Positions 17,814 through 27,399 are shown, numbered from the stretch's first letter. The stretch: DNA of 64,000 nucleotides from Candidatus Gastranaerophilales bacterium (GCA_944324825.1 CALUXU010000002.1:224001-288000); one strand, 5' to 3'. Notes: a model not told the origin generated them from the sequence alone. Program-made: numbers and translations.

Positions 17814-19163
17814 TCCGCTCAATTCATTGTACAAGCTCTCAAAGACGGAATCCCAATTCCCCGGGTTATCCTGTCTGAATAATTTTACAGAATCATACCA
17901 ATCACATTTGGTTAAATCCTGATGCCAGCGCCAGTTATATAAATACGGCAAAAGTACCCAGCAAGGTTTGTTCATAGCACCTGCGACATGTGCTAAGGAG
18001 GTATCGTTGCAAATAACTAAATCGAGATTCTCTATCGCACCTGCCGTATCAGAAAAATTATTGAGAGTCGAGCCGATATCTACAATATCGTAATATTTTT
18101 TTAACTCGTTGACCCCCTCAGAGCCTTCAAAAGTTTGGAAGGAATAAAACCTAGTATTCGGAACTTGAAATAATTTAACAAATTCCTTTACATCAATTAC
18201 TCTATCCCAGTCATACTTGGTATTTCCCTGCCATTTGATACCAATTTTTATTAAATCATTATCAAAAAATCTGTCATGATAACTCTTTACCTTATCGGGA
18301 TTAGCCTTTAAATATCCGCCTTTTGCAACAAACATATTATCTTCATCTAAGCCCAGAGCATAAGGCAGACTGAGTATTGGAACATGATAATCAAAGTGAA
18401 TCTTATTTTCAGGCTCAAAATAATGCATAACATGAATATTGGGGAAATTCTCTTTAAATAATTCTTCCAAAGGAACCTGTGTTTTAAGAATTACCTGTTT
18501 ACATTTTTTCTCCAAGAACGGCAGGTATCTTGCAAACATCAAAACATCTCCGAATCCTGCCTCGTAGTATGTATAAATAATTTTATCCGGAACATATTCA
18601 CCATTCCAAAGTTTAGCCTCTCTCATTAAATTCGGATACGTATGCTCTTGCGTTACAACAGCACTTAATCGGCAAAGACGATTCTCAAAAAACTTTAATC
18701 CCTCTTTGTACTGTCGGTTCTTCATATAAGCAATCCCGATAAAATATTTGGTTTCTTTATCCTCCGGATTATATTCCAAAGCCTTATTATAATAATATAT
18801 TGAGCCATTCATATCACCTATATCCGCATACAAAGATGCAATATTGTAATAAGCCTCTGCAAGATTCGGATAAAGAGAAAGAACCTTTTTATAATACTCA
18901 ATTGCATCTTCAAAATTTCCAAGATTTTTAGATGCAATAGCAGAATTAAAAAGAGCTTCTTTGTTATTTGAATCCAACTCTAAAACTTTATGGCATATAT
19001 CAAAACAAGATTGAAACTCTTTTTTTTGAATCTTTATATCGGAAAGAAGCTCAAGAATTTGTACATTTTGCGGTTCAATTTTGAGTATTTCATCGTATAT
19101 CTTTTCAGCTTCAGAAAAATTACCGTTTCTATGCAGCTCTAATGCCTCAAGTAATGTATCCAT
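17802..19163 (-). CDS. TPR protein with GT9/GT41-like glycosyltransferase domain
   Basis: 453 aa. Residues 1 to about 165 are TPR units (ALELHRNGNFSEAEKIYDEI, NLGNFEDAIEYYKKVL, DIGDMNGSIYYYNKALEYNP). The rest resembles the C-terminal lobe of TPR-linked glycosyltransferases: KIGIKWQGNTKYDWDR, then LDLVICNDTSLAHVAGAM and KPCWVLLPYLYNWRW, similar to the donor-site motif (cnDTs.aHlAgal) of GT9/GT41. In flagellated bacteria such proteins sometimes glycosylate flagellin, and a flagellin is present at 43590. No flanking flagellar genes support that directly. Confidence 0.85.
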   Translation of the reverse strand: MDTLLEALELHRNGNFSEAEKIYDEILKIEPQNVQILELLSDIKIQKKEFQSCFDICHKVLELDSNNKEALFNSAIASKNLGNFEDAIEYYKKVLSLYPNLAEAYYNIASLYADIGDMNGSIYYYNKALEYNPEDKETKYFIGIAYMKNRQYKEGLKFFENRLCRLSAVVTQEHTYPNLMREAKLWNGEYVPDKIIYTYYEAGFGDVLMFARYLPFLEKKCKQVILKTQVPLEELFKENFPNIHVMHYFEPENKIHFDYHVPILSLPYALGLDEDNMFVAKGGYLKANPDKVKSYHDRFFDNDLIKIGIKWQGNTKYDWDRVIDVKEFVKLFQVPNTRFYSFQTFEGSEGVNELKKYYDIVDIGSTLNNFSDTAGAIENLDLVICNDTSLAHVAGAMNKPCWVLLPYLYNWRWHQDLTKCDWYDSVKLFRQDNPGNWDSVFESLYNELSGLVK

Positions 19164-19225
19164 ACCGAAATTTTAGCATAACAAAATATAACTCACATGA
19201 ACCAAACACAGTAAATTAAAAGGAT

Positions 19226-19519
19226 TTACATGGTCCAATCAAATTTCTTTTCATTCACACCATAATGCGGTGACAATTCGCCCGTACCTATAGAATCCAA
19301 CCTTTCAAGCAAAGTATTTCCTTGCGGTTTACTTCCAGATGAAGCATAAAAACTTGAAGGAATTTCACCTCTATCAATTGCAGCCAGTCTATCCTGCAAA
19401 CTATTAACTTTTGGAGCAGAACCGCCGCCAAAATGTGCACCGCTTGATGGCGATTGTACTTTATGTCCGATCTGCAATGCACCTTGTGTTAACCAATGTT
19501 GCTTATCAATACTGACCAT
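19226..19519 (-). CDS. Small hypothetical protein with a two-fold internal repeat
   Basis: 97 aa with AAGGAA before the ATG. A short motif occurs twice: LQDRLAAIDRGEIP-SSFYAS near the middle and LLERLDSIGTGELS-PHYG near the end, both after N-S/T. The rest is Gly/Ser-rich. There is no signal peptide or membrane segment. The doubled motif looks like a short linear binding element. No family is recognised. Confidence 0.65.
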   Translation of the reverse strand: MVSIDKQHWLTQGALQIGHKVQSPSSGAHFGGGSAPKVNSLQDRLAAIDRGEIPSSFYASSGSKPQGNTLLERLDSIGTGELSPHYGVNEKKFDWTM

Positions 19520-19728
19520 AGATTCCTTTTTGCTACGATACTATACGATTCAATAAATCACTTACCTCTATAAAGTCCATTTTTACATACACGATTTCAA
19601 TGGGGCAAATAATTTTTACAAACCTTAACTTTATGACAGGGATTATGTAATTATTATAACATTTTTTGATATAATTTACTAGTGTCAAAAGTACAAGAAT
19701 ATACAAAAGTATACAATTGGAGAGAAGT

Positions 19729-20331
19729 ATGATTAATAGTTTAATATATGCATCAATTACAGCAGTAATAGCCTATTTGATAGGTTCAATTCCGACAGGA
19801 TATCTGATAGTAAAATCAAAAACCGGACAAGATATCAGAAATGTAGGCTCAGGCTCTACAGGAGCAACAAATGTTAAAAGAGTTTTGGGTAAAAACTGGT
19901 TCTTTATTGTAATGCTTTTAGATGCACTCAAAGGTGCACTACCTGTTATATTGGCAAGCCTATTTTTGCATTCAACATCCGGAATTTATCCTGTAATTGC
20001 AGCTGTTGCTGTTATTATAGGACACAGCAAACCTGTATTTCTGAATTTTAAAGGTGGAAAGTCTGTTGCATCAGGTGTCGGAACAATTCTGGCTCTAAAT
20101 TGGCAGGTCGGACTTATTATTGCTGCAATTTGGGGAGTTATCACATATATTTCAAAATACGTTTCTCTAGGCTCAATTATTGCCCTTGCCCTATCACCAT
20201 TTATTATGTGGTACTTACATAACCCTGTTGCATATGTTTGGTATTGCGGACTCGGCGCTGTATACATTATTTATCTTCACCGTTCAAATATCGTCAGATT
20301 AATTAAAGGTGAAGAAAACAAAGTCAGATAG
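19729..20331 (+). CDS. plsY: Glycerol-3-phosphate acyltransferase PlsY
   Basis: 200-aa inner-membrane enzyme that transfers the acyl group from acyl-phosphate to glycerol 3-phosphate, the first step of phospholipid synthesis. Three conserved cytoplasmic motifs are present: GSIPTGYLI ... GSGSTGATNVKRVLGK, GHSKPVFLNFKGGKSVASGVG, and SLGSIIALALSP. There are five hydrophobic helices. ATG 19729 is preferred over an in-frame TTG at 19717 because GGAGA is spaced for it. It ends at a perfect palindrome (20346-20373). Confidence 0.97.
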   Translation: MINSLIYASITAVIAYLIGSIPTGYLIVKSKTGQDIRNVGSGSTGATNVKRVLGKNWFFIVMLLDALKGALPVILASLFLHSTSGIYPVIAAVAVIIGHSKPVFLNFKGGKSVASGVGTILALNWQVGLIIAAIWGVITYISKYVSLGSIIALALSPFIMWYLHNPVAYVWYCGLGAVYIIYLHRSNIVRLIKGEENKVR

Positions 20332-20345
20332 CAAGTTTTATTTTT

Positions 20346-20376
20346 ACAGTCCTTTAGATATCTAAAGGACTGTTTT
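20346..20376 (+). terminator. 28-bp perfect palindrome: plsY terminator overlapping the next gene's RBS
   Basis: ACAGTCCTTTAGAT and its exact complement form a 28-base perfect palindrome (20346-20373) followed by TTTT. AAAGGA inside the right arm (20364-20369) is seven bases before ATG 20377, so the only ribosome site for the next gene is inside the terminator stem. Confidence 0.85.
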
Positions 20377-21477
20377 ATGGGATTAAAATTCAACACAAAC
20401 GGACATTGCCTGATTAGTAAGCAAACCGGCATAAAACTCACTGAAAAGCTCAAGGAAATAAAATATCCTCAAAGAGCAAAAACCTATGATATTGTTGAAA
20501 TAGGACATAATTTTAAACCGGAAGAATATAATACCCGAATAATAACCTTTAGAGATAAAAACGGTAAAATCCTTCAGAGAAATATTACAGAAAAAACTCC
20601 AGATGAGATAATTGAAACAAAGAAAAATTATAAAGAATATCCGAAGGAATTAATAGAAAGTCCAACAAACCACTTTGCAGATTTAGAAGTCAAATGCAAA
20701 AAAATAAGCAGTATAACAAAGAAAAATGGTGAATATTTTTCTAAATCTGAGGAAATTCAAGCAATAGCAGACAGTCAGGGGAAACCTGTTGTAACTATCA
20801 GCAGAATAGATACTTTTCCAAGCGGTTATCCGGGATTAGAAACCGAAAACCAGTCAATGTACGAATATCAAAAAGGAGCTAAAAAGGGATATTCCGCCAA
20901 AAACTATGTCCGAAATAATCATGCCGGTATATTTAAGTTTGGAGATTTTGAAACAAAATATGAAAATATGCATTACCACCCGATTGATGACAGGTACGGT
21001 CTGTTATTCATATATCCATTGAAGCAATTCAAACGTGTCGCACCATATATAATTGAAAATCCTGTACATAAACCACCGCATACAGTAATTAACTGGTATA
21101 GTAAATACCCGAAACCTGACAGTAATAGTATCAGCAGGGGTTTCTATGACGGAAGTGTTAATCTAAATCGCAGAACGCTTATAAGAAAATGTGATGTTGT
21201 GAGAACAACAGCCCACGAAAAAGAGCACGCCTATCAAAGAATGGAACGATGCAAACCGGTCGAAAAACAAACCGAAGAAATAAAAAAGAATATCGAAGCC
21301 CACAATAATTATGTATCCGCAGATGAAAACTTTGAAAAATACAAAAATAATTATAATGAAATAAAAGCAAGAGAAGCAGGATTTTTGGCAATAAAAGAGT
21401 ACAAAACTTCTCTTGATAAATTAAAAGATGAGTTTATGTACGCACCGAATTATCAATTCGGATTTTATGAAAAATAA
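20377..21477 (+). CDS. Hypothetical protein with HExxH zinc metallopeptidase-like motif
   Basis: 366 aa, family not recognised. TTAHEKEHAYQR contains H280-E281-x-x-H284, the gluzincin motif, in a helix context. About 60 residues later EIKAREAGFLA offers a Glu that could be a third metal ligand (ExxA). The N-terminal part is polar and without a signal peptide. The stretch YEYQKGAKKGYSAKNYVRNN, then GDFETKYENMHYHP, may be a binding surface. The gene starts right after the plsY terminator with its SD inside the stem. It could be a cytoplasmic or non-classically exported protease, or an effector; the evidence is the motif alone. Confidence 0.7.
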   Translation: MGLKFNTNGHCLISKQTGIKLTEKLKEIKYPQRAKTYDIVEIGHNFKPEEYNTRIITFRDKNGKILQRNITEKTPDEIIETKKNYKEYPKELIESPTNHFADLEVKCKKISSITKKNGEYFSKSEEIQAIADSQGKPVVTISRIDTFPSGYPGLETENQSMYEYQKGAKKGYSAKNYVRNNHAGIFKFGDFETKYENMHYHPIDDRYGLLFIYPLKQFKRVAPYIIENPVHKPPHTVINWYSKYPKPDSNSISRGFYDGSVNLNRRTLIRKCDVVRTTAHEKEHAYQRMERCKPVEKQTEEIKKNIEAHNNYVSADENFEKYKNNYNEIKAREAGFLAIKEYKTSLDKLKDEFMYAPNYQFGFYEK

Positions 21478-21509
21478 TTAATAATTATAAATGTTTACCT
21501 CATCTCTCT

Positions 21510-21539
21510 TTTGTGATAATTTTTTATTATTATCACAAA
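21510..21539 (+). promoter_or_regulatory. Inverted repeat just upstream of valS
   Basis: TTTGTGATAAT and ATTATCACAAA form an 11-bp perfect stem with an 8-base A/T-rich loop, ending 20 bases before the valS ATG. It could be an operator or a leader hairpin. A T-box does not fit because there is too little leader and no specifier structure. Confidence 0.5.
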
Positions 21540-21559
21540 TATGGAAGAGGAAAAAATAA

Positions 21560-24220
21560 ATGAATACAACAAAAATTAAAATCGAAGATTTACCTACAAA
21601 ATACGATGCTCAGGAAACAGAGAGCCGTATTTATAAATTTTGGGAAGACGGAGAATATTTTAAAGCTGATAACAAAAGCAAAAAACCGCCTTATTCAATA
21701 GTTATTCCTCCTCCAAACGTCACAGGTGTACTCCATATGGGCCACGCATTGGACGGAACATTACAGGATATCCTGACACGCTACCACCGAATGGCAGGCT
21801 ACGAAGCTCTTTGGGTTCCCGGTACCGACCATGCAGGTATTGCAACACAAAACGTAGTTGAGAAAAAATTAAGAGAACAAGGACTTTCAAGATACGATTT
21901 AGGGCGTGAAAAGTTCCTGGAAGAAACATGGAAATGGGCAAACGAACATAAATCAGCTATTTTGAACCAGTTTAAAAGATTAGGTGCTTCTTTTGACCGT
22001 TCACGTGAAAGATTTACTTTTGACGAGGGTTGTTCGGAAGCTGTCAAAGAAGTTTTTGTAAAATTATACGAAAAAGGATTAATCTATAAAGGGAAATACA
22101 TCGTAAACTGGTGTCCTAGATGTATGTCTGCAATTTCTGATATTGAAACAGAATACAAAACAGAACAAGGTCACTTATGGGAAATTTCATATCCGGTAAA
22201 AGGTGAACACGGAGCAATTATTGTTGCAACAACACGTCCTGAAACAATTTTCGGTGATGTTGCGATTGCTGTCCATCCGAGCGATCACAAGTATTCTGAA
22301 CTTATCGGGAAAACAGTTATTATTCCGCTGTCAGGCAGAGAAATCCCTATCATTGCGGATGAATATGTAGATAAATCCTTCGGAACAGGTGCGGTTAAAA
22401 TAACTCCGGCACACGACCCTAATGATTACGAAGTCGGCAAACGCCACAACCTGAAACCTATCTGGGTTATTGATGAAGAAGGGAAAATGAAAGCCTGCGG
22501 AGAAGTTCCGCAAGAATTCCATGGTTTAGACAGATATGAATGCCGTAAGAAACTTATTGGACTATTGGAATACAACAAATTCTTATTAAGAACAACCGAC
22601 CACGAACACAACGTAGGTAAGTGCCAACGCTGCGGAACAACTATTGAACCGCTGTTATCCGAACAATGGTTTGTAAAAATGGAGCCTTTGGCAAAAGAAG
22701 CTATCGCAGCGGTAAAAGACGGCAGAATCAAATTCATACCTCAACGCTGGGAAAAGGATTACCTTGGCTGGATGGAAAATATTCGTGACTGGTGTATTTC
22801 ACGTCAATTATGGTGGGGACACCAAATACCAGCATATTACCACAAGCAAACAGGTGAAATGATTGTAGCAAAAGAAAATCCGGATCCGGAAAATTACGTT
22901 CAGGATTCTGACTGCCTTGATACTTGGTTCTCATCAGGATTATGGCCGTTCTCAACAATGGGATTCCCTAATGCGGAAACAGATGATTTCAAAAAATTCT
23001 ACCCTACATCTGTTCTTGTTACGGGTTTTGATATTATTTTCTTCTGGGTTGCCAGAATGATTACAATGGGATTGGAATTTACAGGCAAAGCACCTTTCCC
23101 TGTTGTATATATCCACGGACTAATCAGAGATGAAAAAGGTCAAAAGATGTCCAAATCAAAGGGTAATACAATTGACCCTGTTGAAATAATTGATAAATAC
23201 GGCTGTGACGCATTGAGATTCACAATGACATCTCTATGTACATACGGAGGTCAAGATATCAAGGTATCTGATGATAAGTTTGAATACGGAAGAAACTTTG
23301 CAAACAAAATCTGGAACGCATCAAGATTTGTATTGATGAATTTAGAAGGCGTTGACGGCAAAGATGTAGATATGAATAATCTTACAATCGCAGATAAATG
23401 GATTATTGATAAGATGAATTCTGTTGCAAAACTTGTTAACAGCAACATCAAAGAATACCGAATCGGTGAAACCGCTCACGTATTGTATGACTTTTTCTGG
23501 AATTCATACTGCGACTGGTATGTAGAAATTGCAAAAATACAATTAAGAGATGAAGGATTAAAACTCAATACACAAAGAGTGTTGAGATACGTTCTTGATA
23601 TGTCGTTGAGAATGCTTCATCCTATTATGCCGCATATAACGGAAGAAGTATGGCAATTAATACCAAAAGCAGACAGCTGCACAACTCCTGCAATCATTGT
23701 ATCTGATTATCCTCAATATGATGAACAACTTGCATTCCCTAAAGAAGCAAAGGAAATGGAGCTGGTATTCAACACAATTTCATCTTTGAGAAACTTAAGA
23801 CAAAGCTTTAATATCCCGACATCTACGGAAATTAATGTTGAAATAAGAGCGGAAAAAGATGAAAAACCTATATTTGAAGAAATTGAATCTTATATCCATA
23901 GATTAGCAAAAGTTGCTGATATAACATACGGAGATGAAGCATCACCTCTGCCTCCGAAATCGGCAACCGCTGTTGTTTCTGCATCAAAATTAATCGTACC
24001 GCTTGCAGACTTGATTGATATTAATGCTGAAATCGCACGTCAGGAAAAGAAACTCGGGAAACTTACAAACGAGAAAAATTCTCTTGAAGGCAGAATGAAA
24101 AACGAAAAATTTGTTCAAAATGCACCTGAAGAATTAATCAATCAGACCAAAGAGAGAATACAAGAGATTGAAACACAGGAAAACGTTATAAAAGATTTGA
24201 TAAAATCTTTATCCGAATAA
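21560..24220 (+). CDS. valS: Valyl-tRNA synthetase
   Basis: 886 aa class I synthetase charging tRNA-Val. PPPNVTGVLHMGHAL (HIGH motif) near residue 50, an editing domain with TTRPETIFGDVAIAVHP and GTGAVKITPAHDPNDY, KMSKSKGNTIDP (KMSKS), the anticodon-binding region with DWYVEIAK, and the C-terminal coiled coil (EKKLGKLTNEKNSLEGRM) that is specific to ValRS. The length is normal. GGAAGAGG precedes ATG 21560 and a terminator follows. Confidence 0.98.
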   Translation: MNTTKIKIEDLPTKYDAQETESRIYKFWEDGEYFKADNKSKKPPYSIVIPPPNVTGVLHMGHALDGTLQDILTRYHRMAGYEALWVPGTDHAGIATQNVVEKKLREQGLSRYDLGREKFLEETWKWANEHKSAILNQFKRLGASFDRSRERFTFDEGCSEAVKEVFVKLYEKGLIYKGKYIVNWCPRCMSAISDIETEYKTEQGHLWEISYPVKGEHGAIIVATTRPETIFGDVAIAVHPSDHKYSELIGKTVIIPLSGREIPIIADEYVDKSFGTGAVKITPAHDPNDYEVGKRHNLKPIWVIDEEGKMKACGEVPQEFHGLDRYECRKKLIGLLEYNKFLLRTTDHEHNVGKCQRCGTTIEPLLSEQWFVKMEPLAKEAIAAVKDGRIKFIPQRWEKDYLGWMENIRDWCISRQLWWGHQIPAYYHKQTGEMIVAKENPDPENYVQDSDCLDTWFSSGLWPFSTMGFPNAETDDFKKFYPTSVLVTGFDIIFFWVARMITMGLEFTGKAPFPVVYIHGLIRDEKGQKMSKSKGNTIDPVEIIDKYGCDALRFTMTSLCTYGGQDIKVSDDKFEYGRNFANKIWNASRFVLMNLEGVDGKDVDMNNLTIADKWIIDKMNSVAKLVNSNIKEYRIGETAHVLYDFFWNSYCDWYVEIAKIQLRDEGLKLNTQRVLRYVLDMSLRMLHPIMPHITEEVWQLIPKADSCTTPAIIVSDYPQYDEQLAFPKEAKEMELVFNTISSLRNLRQSFNIPTSTEINVEIRAEKDEKPIFEEIESYIHRLAKVADITYGDEASPLPPKSATAVVSASKLIVPLADLIDINAEIARQEKKLGKLTNEKNSLEGRMKNEKFVQNAPEELINQTKERIQEIETQENVIKDLIKSLSE

Positions 24221-24221
24221 T

Positions 24222-24250
24222 AAAAAAGCCGGAATTTAATCCGGCTTTTT
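24222..24250. terminator. Bidirectional intrinsic terminator between valS and the MBOAT gene
   Basis: AAAAAGCCGGA / TCCGGCTTTTT stem with a six-base loop. The A-run and T-run on the two sides let it serve both convergent genes. Confidence 0.9.
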
Positions 24251-24255
24251 ATTGG

Positions 24256-25656
24256 TTAAAATCTGAAATATATAAACGGATTATATGTTGATGCTGCAAG
24301 AAAAGCGGATGATAGAATTAATAAACATATAAGCCACACGTTAACAAATAATTTACCGATTTTGTTTTCTGTATAGATAATATTTTTAAATACAGGTGTG
24401 CAGCATATCAATCCGACAATAAATGTTATTATTTCAATATTCCCGATATAATATTCTATTGAGTATTCACTATGAACAGATAACAGCCCAAACATATTTT
24501 TCAGATATTCAAATGCATACCCCATATTTTCTGCTCTAAACATAACCCAGCCGATTACAAAGATTAAAATTGTATAAATATGCTGTAGAATTATCTGCCA
24601 TAATTTTGTTTTTTCTTTATCTAATCCTGTAAATTTCTCCATTATTATAAATACACCATTCCAAATACCCCATATTACAAAATTCCAGGCTGCACCATGC
24701 CAAATACCTGTTAATAAGAATACAATACCTAAATTTCTTGCAATTTTAATTTGCGAACAGCGATTTCCGCCTAATGGGATATAAACATACTGCTTGAACC
24801 AGGTTGATAAAGATATATGCCATCTTCTCCAAAATTCGCATATTGATTTTGAAATATACGGATAATTAAAGTTTTCCATAAATCTAAACCCGAATATTAA
24901 CCCAAGTCCTATTGCCATATCTGAATATCCTGAGAAGTCAAAGTATAACTGCATAGAATAAAATATCGCGCCTATCCAGGATACAAGATGAGAAAATGTA
25001 TCCGGTGATTGAGAAAATATATTATCAACAACAGCAGCAAGAGTATTAGCAATTAGAACCTTTTTAGATAATCCGATAATAAAACGTTTTACACCAACAG
25101 TTACTTTATCAAAAGTAACCTCCCTATTATCTATTTGATCTGCAACATCGTGATATTTAACAATAGGCCCGGCTATTAATTGAGGGAAAAGACAAATATA
25201 TAATGCAAGTTTGTATATATTTTTCTGAACTTCGCATTCTCCTCTGTACACATCCACAACATAAGAAAGAGCCTGAAAAGTGTAGAATGATATACCTATT
25301 GGCATAACAATATCTAATGTATTTATATGAGAATGAAAAAGATGGTTTATATTATCAAGTATGAAATTGAAATATTTGAAATAAATAAGGAAACTCAAAT
25401 TAATAACAATCGTTAATACGAGCGGAAGTTTTGCAGATAAACCCTGGATTTTATTTTTATCAATAACAACAGCCCCGAGGTAATTAACAATAATCGTCAA
25501 AAGCATAATCGCTAAATACTTTGGTTCACCCCAGGCATAAAAGATTATACTTGCAATCAAAAGAATCGGGTTATGCAGTTCTTTACGGCAGATCAAATAC
25601 AAACTGCACACAACAGGTAAAAATACGTATAAAAAAGTCATTGAACTAAATAACAT
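24256..25656 (-). CDS. MBOAT-family O-acyltransferase (AlgI/PatA-like)
   Basis: 466-aa polytopic membrane protein. The start MLFSSMTFLYVFLPVV, then FYAWGEPKYLAIMLL, QLIAGPIVKYHDVADQI, YFDFSGYSDMAIGLG, EFWRRWHISLSTWFKQYVYI and GIWHGAAWNFVIWG follow the AlgI pattern. The catalytic His is in WHGAAWN (about residue 320). This family passes acetyl groups across the membrane for O-acetylation of surface polysaccharide or peptidoglycan. GGGAGGAG precedes the ATG. The AlgJ-like gene lies immediately upstream on the same strand, giving the usual two-protein pair. Confidence 0.93.
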   Translation of the reverse strand: MLFSSMTFLYVFLPVVCSLYLICRKELHNPILLIASIIFYAWGEPKYLAIMLLTIIVNYLGAVVIDKNKIQGLSAKLPLVLTIVINLSFLIYFKYFNFILDNINHLFHSHINTLDIVMPIGISFYTFQALSYVVDVYRGECEVQKNIYKLALYICLFPQLIAGPIVKYHDVADQIDNREVTFDKVTVGVKRFIIGLSKKVLIANTLAAVVDNIFSQSPDTFSHLVSWIGAIFYSMQLYFDFSGYSDMAIGLGLIFGFRFMENFNYPYISKSICEFWRRWHISLSTWFKQYVYIPLGGNRCSQIKIARNLGIVFLLTGIWHGAAWNFVIWGIWNGVFIIMEKFTGLDKEKTKLWQIILQHIYTILIFVIGWVMFRAENMGYAFEYLKNMFGLLSVHSEYSIEYYIGNIEIITFIVGLICCTPVFKNIIYTENKIGKLFVNVWLICLLILSSAFLAASTYNPFIYFRF

Positions 25657-25668
25657 TCTCTCCTCCCG

Positions 25669-27399
25669 TTATTCTTTTGATACAACATTATTACAGAAAT
25701 AAATAATATTAGACCCTGATAATAAACAAAATATTAGAACTTGCGGTTTATACTCAAGTATTTGTTCTTTATTATTCTTTAATATTTTGAATGTTTCTTC
25801 TTTTACAGAATCAATTCTTATAAAACGTGTATTTTTAAATGTATATGGAATAAAGCGCATTAGATTAGGAGTAAAACTTGTACCTATAAAAACTGCTCGA
25901 AGATCTGCGCCTTCAGGATAGAAATAATCACCTGACTCTGAATCAGGCTGCTTATCTATTATTAAAGCAGATGATTTTTTATGTTCATACAAAGGATAAT
26001 GAACAGGAGGCAGCTTTTTTATTTGTTTTTCTGAAAGTTTCAAAAAAGAAGCGGTCAGACCATGATATAATTTTCCATCAGTTACTCTTACTAAAGTATT
26101 ATTATTATCAATATTATAATCTGATACTGATACCGTATCAATGTTAGGAAAATCCTTTCTTATAATATTCATCAGAGCACTATATCCTATATATGCTCCA
26201 TAATCAGTCCAGTGACCATCAGTTTTAAAATGTACCAAACCATATTTAGATGCTTCTTTAATCTCAGCAATCGGATGTATGATTGGAATACCGGTATCTT
26301 TTGTAATTTGTTCATACTGTTTCAGTTCTATAATATCCTGATTTTTATCTTTAAATGGCAATAATTCTTTTTTATAGATATCAGAAGGTCTTGTTGTTAC
26401 AAGGATATAAGGTTTAATATTATTTGAATCACAGAATTGTTTTAATTCCAAAAGATGTTTTTCTGCATTTTGAAACTCTTTACCTTCTTTGAATGTAGGA
26501 CGATTTAATGCACCCAATTCTGCACAGAAACCGTTCTTTTTATTTACAAAAGCTTTACGGTTTTTATAGATATCACCACTTAAATTAAATGTTAAATCGA
26601 CATATAAGTCTAACAGCTCACCACGTTTCGCAAAGCGGTCAGAAAAATAGGAATCAAAATCTTTGCCGAAATTATAATTAATTGAGCCGTCTTTTTTTAT
26701 AAATGGTTTCCATTTTGCGAGGTTTCTATTTTCACATTCTGAACGTTTCGCCTGGGAAATATAACTCATAGGGATAAAAAGAATAATTGTACAAACAAGT
26801 ATAAATAGTATATCCAGTCTTGAATGGTTTTTGGAGATTTTAAAATCCGCAAGATAATATGTGAGTTTATAAAACAGAGCAAATGAAAGAATAAATATAA
26901 TCGTAAAGATTAAAAATTCGAATTTAAATGTTGCTCTGATATTCAAAGGTTCTTTATAATAAATTGAACATTTTTTTGATTTTGGAATAATAACTAAACT
27001 GTTATTATTAACTGTTAATTCTGCATTTTTTGATTCGTATTTATTATAATTATTCAGGCTGTATTTAGGTTTTCTAATCCATACATTATTGATAATAATT
27101 TTTTTATTAATAATATCATCACCCGCAAGCGATAAGCGAAAAGCTTTAACACGTTTACATCTTTTAACTTTTATATCAAGCGGTCGAAAAGAAGATTTTC
27201 CTGTTCGTTTGATTATTCCTGATTTAAATTTCTTAAACTCAAAATTGTTTTGTTTATTTAAGTCAGCAATAAATTGAACTTCTCCAGTATAATTTGCATC
27301 AAAATGAACAAGTACAGGTTTATAAATCAACCAGGTTTTGTTTGTCAGAACAAGAAACAATATTGAAGCAAACAAAGCCAGTAAAGTTCTCTTTCTCAT
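25669..27399 (-). CDS. AlgJ/AlgX-like (DHHW) O-acetylation partner protein
   Basis: 576 aa. A signal-anchor helix at the N-terminus, a periplasmic beta-rich insert, a second transmembrane region around residues 160-225, then an SGNH-like domain of the DHHW/AlgX class. Its signature is FKTDGHWTDYGAY (about residues 392-404, Asp-His pair), and VFIGTSFTPNLM supplies the Ser. Such proteins complete acetyl transfer to the polysaccharide with an MBOAT partner. The N-terminal domain before the second membrane region is longer than in AlgJ. ATG 27399 is preferred over an adjacent TTG; AAGGAT precedes it. A 28-bp palindrome (27411-27438) abuts the RBS. Confidence 0.85.
   Translation of the reverse strand: MRKRTLLALFASILFLVLTNKTWLIYKPVLVHFDANYTGEVQFIADLNKQNNFEFKKFKSGIIKRTGKSSFRPLDIKVKRCKRVKAFRLSLAGDDIINKKIIINNVWIRKPKYSLNNYNKYESKNAELTVNNNSLVIIPKSKKCSIYYKEPLNIRATFKFEFLIFTIIFILSFALFYKLTYYLADFKISKNHSRLDILFILVCTIILFIPMSYISQAKRSECENRNLAKWKPFIKKDGSINYNFGKDFDSYFSDRFAKRGELLDLYVDLTFNLSGDIYKNRKAFVNKKNGFCAELGALNRPTFKEGKEFQNAEKHLLELKQFCDSNNIKPYILVTTRPSDIYKKELLPFKDKNQDIIELKQYEQITKDTGIPIIHPIAEIKEASKYGLVHFKTDGHWTDYGAYIGYSALMNIIRKDFPNIDTVSVSDYNIDNNNTLVRVTDGKLYHGLTASFLKLSEKQIKKLPPVHYPLYEHKKSSALIIDKQPDSESGDYFYPEGADLRAVFIGTSFTPNLMRFIPYTFKNTRFIRIDSVKEETFKILKNNKEQILEYKPQVLIFCLLSGSNIIYFCNNVVSKE

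Noticed and set aside
21478..21559. T-box riboswitch before valS
   Set aside because: Only 82 bases are available and no specifier or antiterminator elements are seen, just one simple hairpin.
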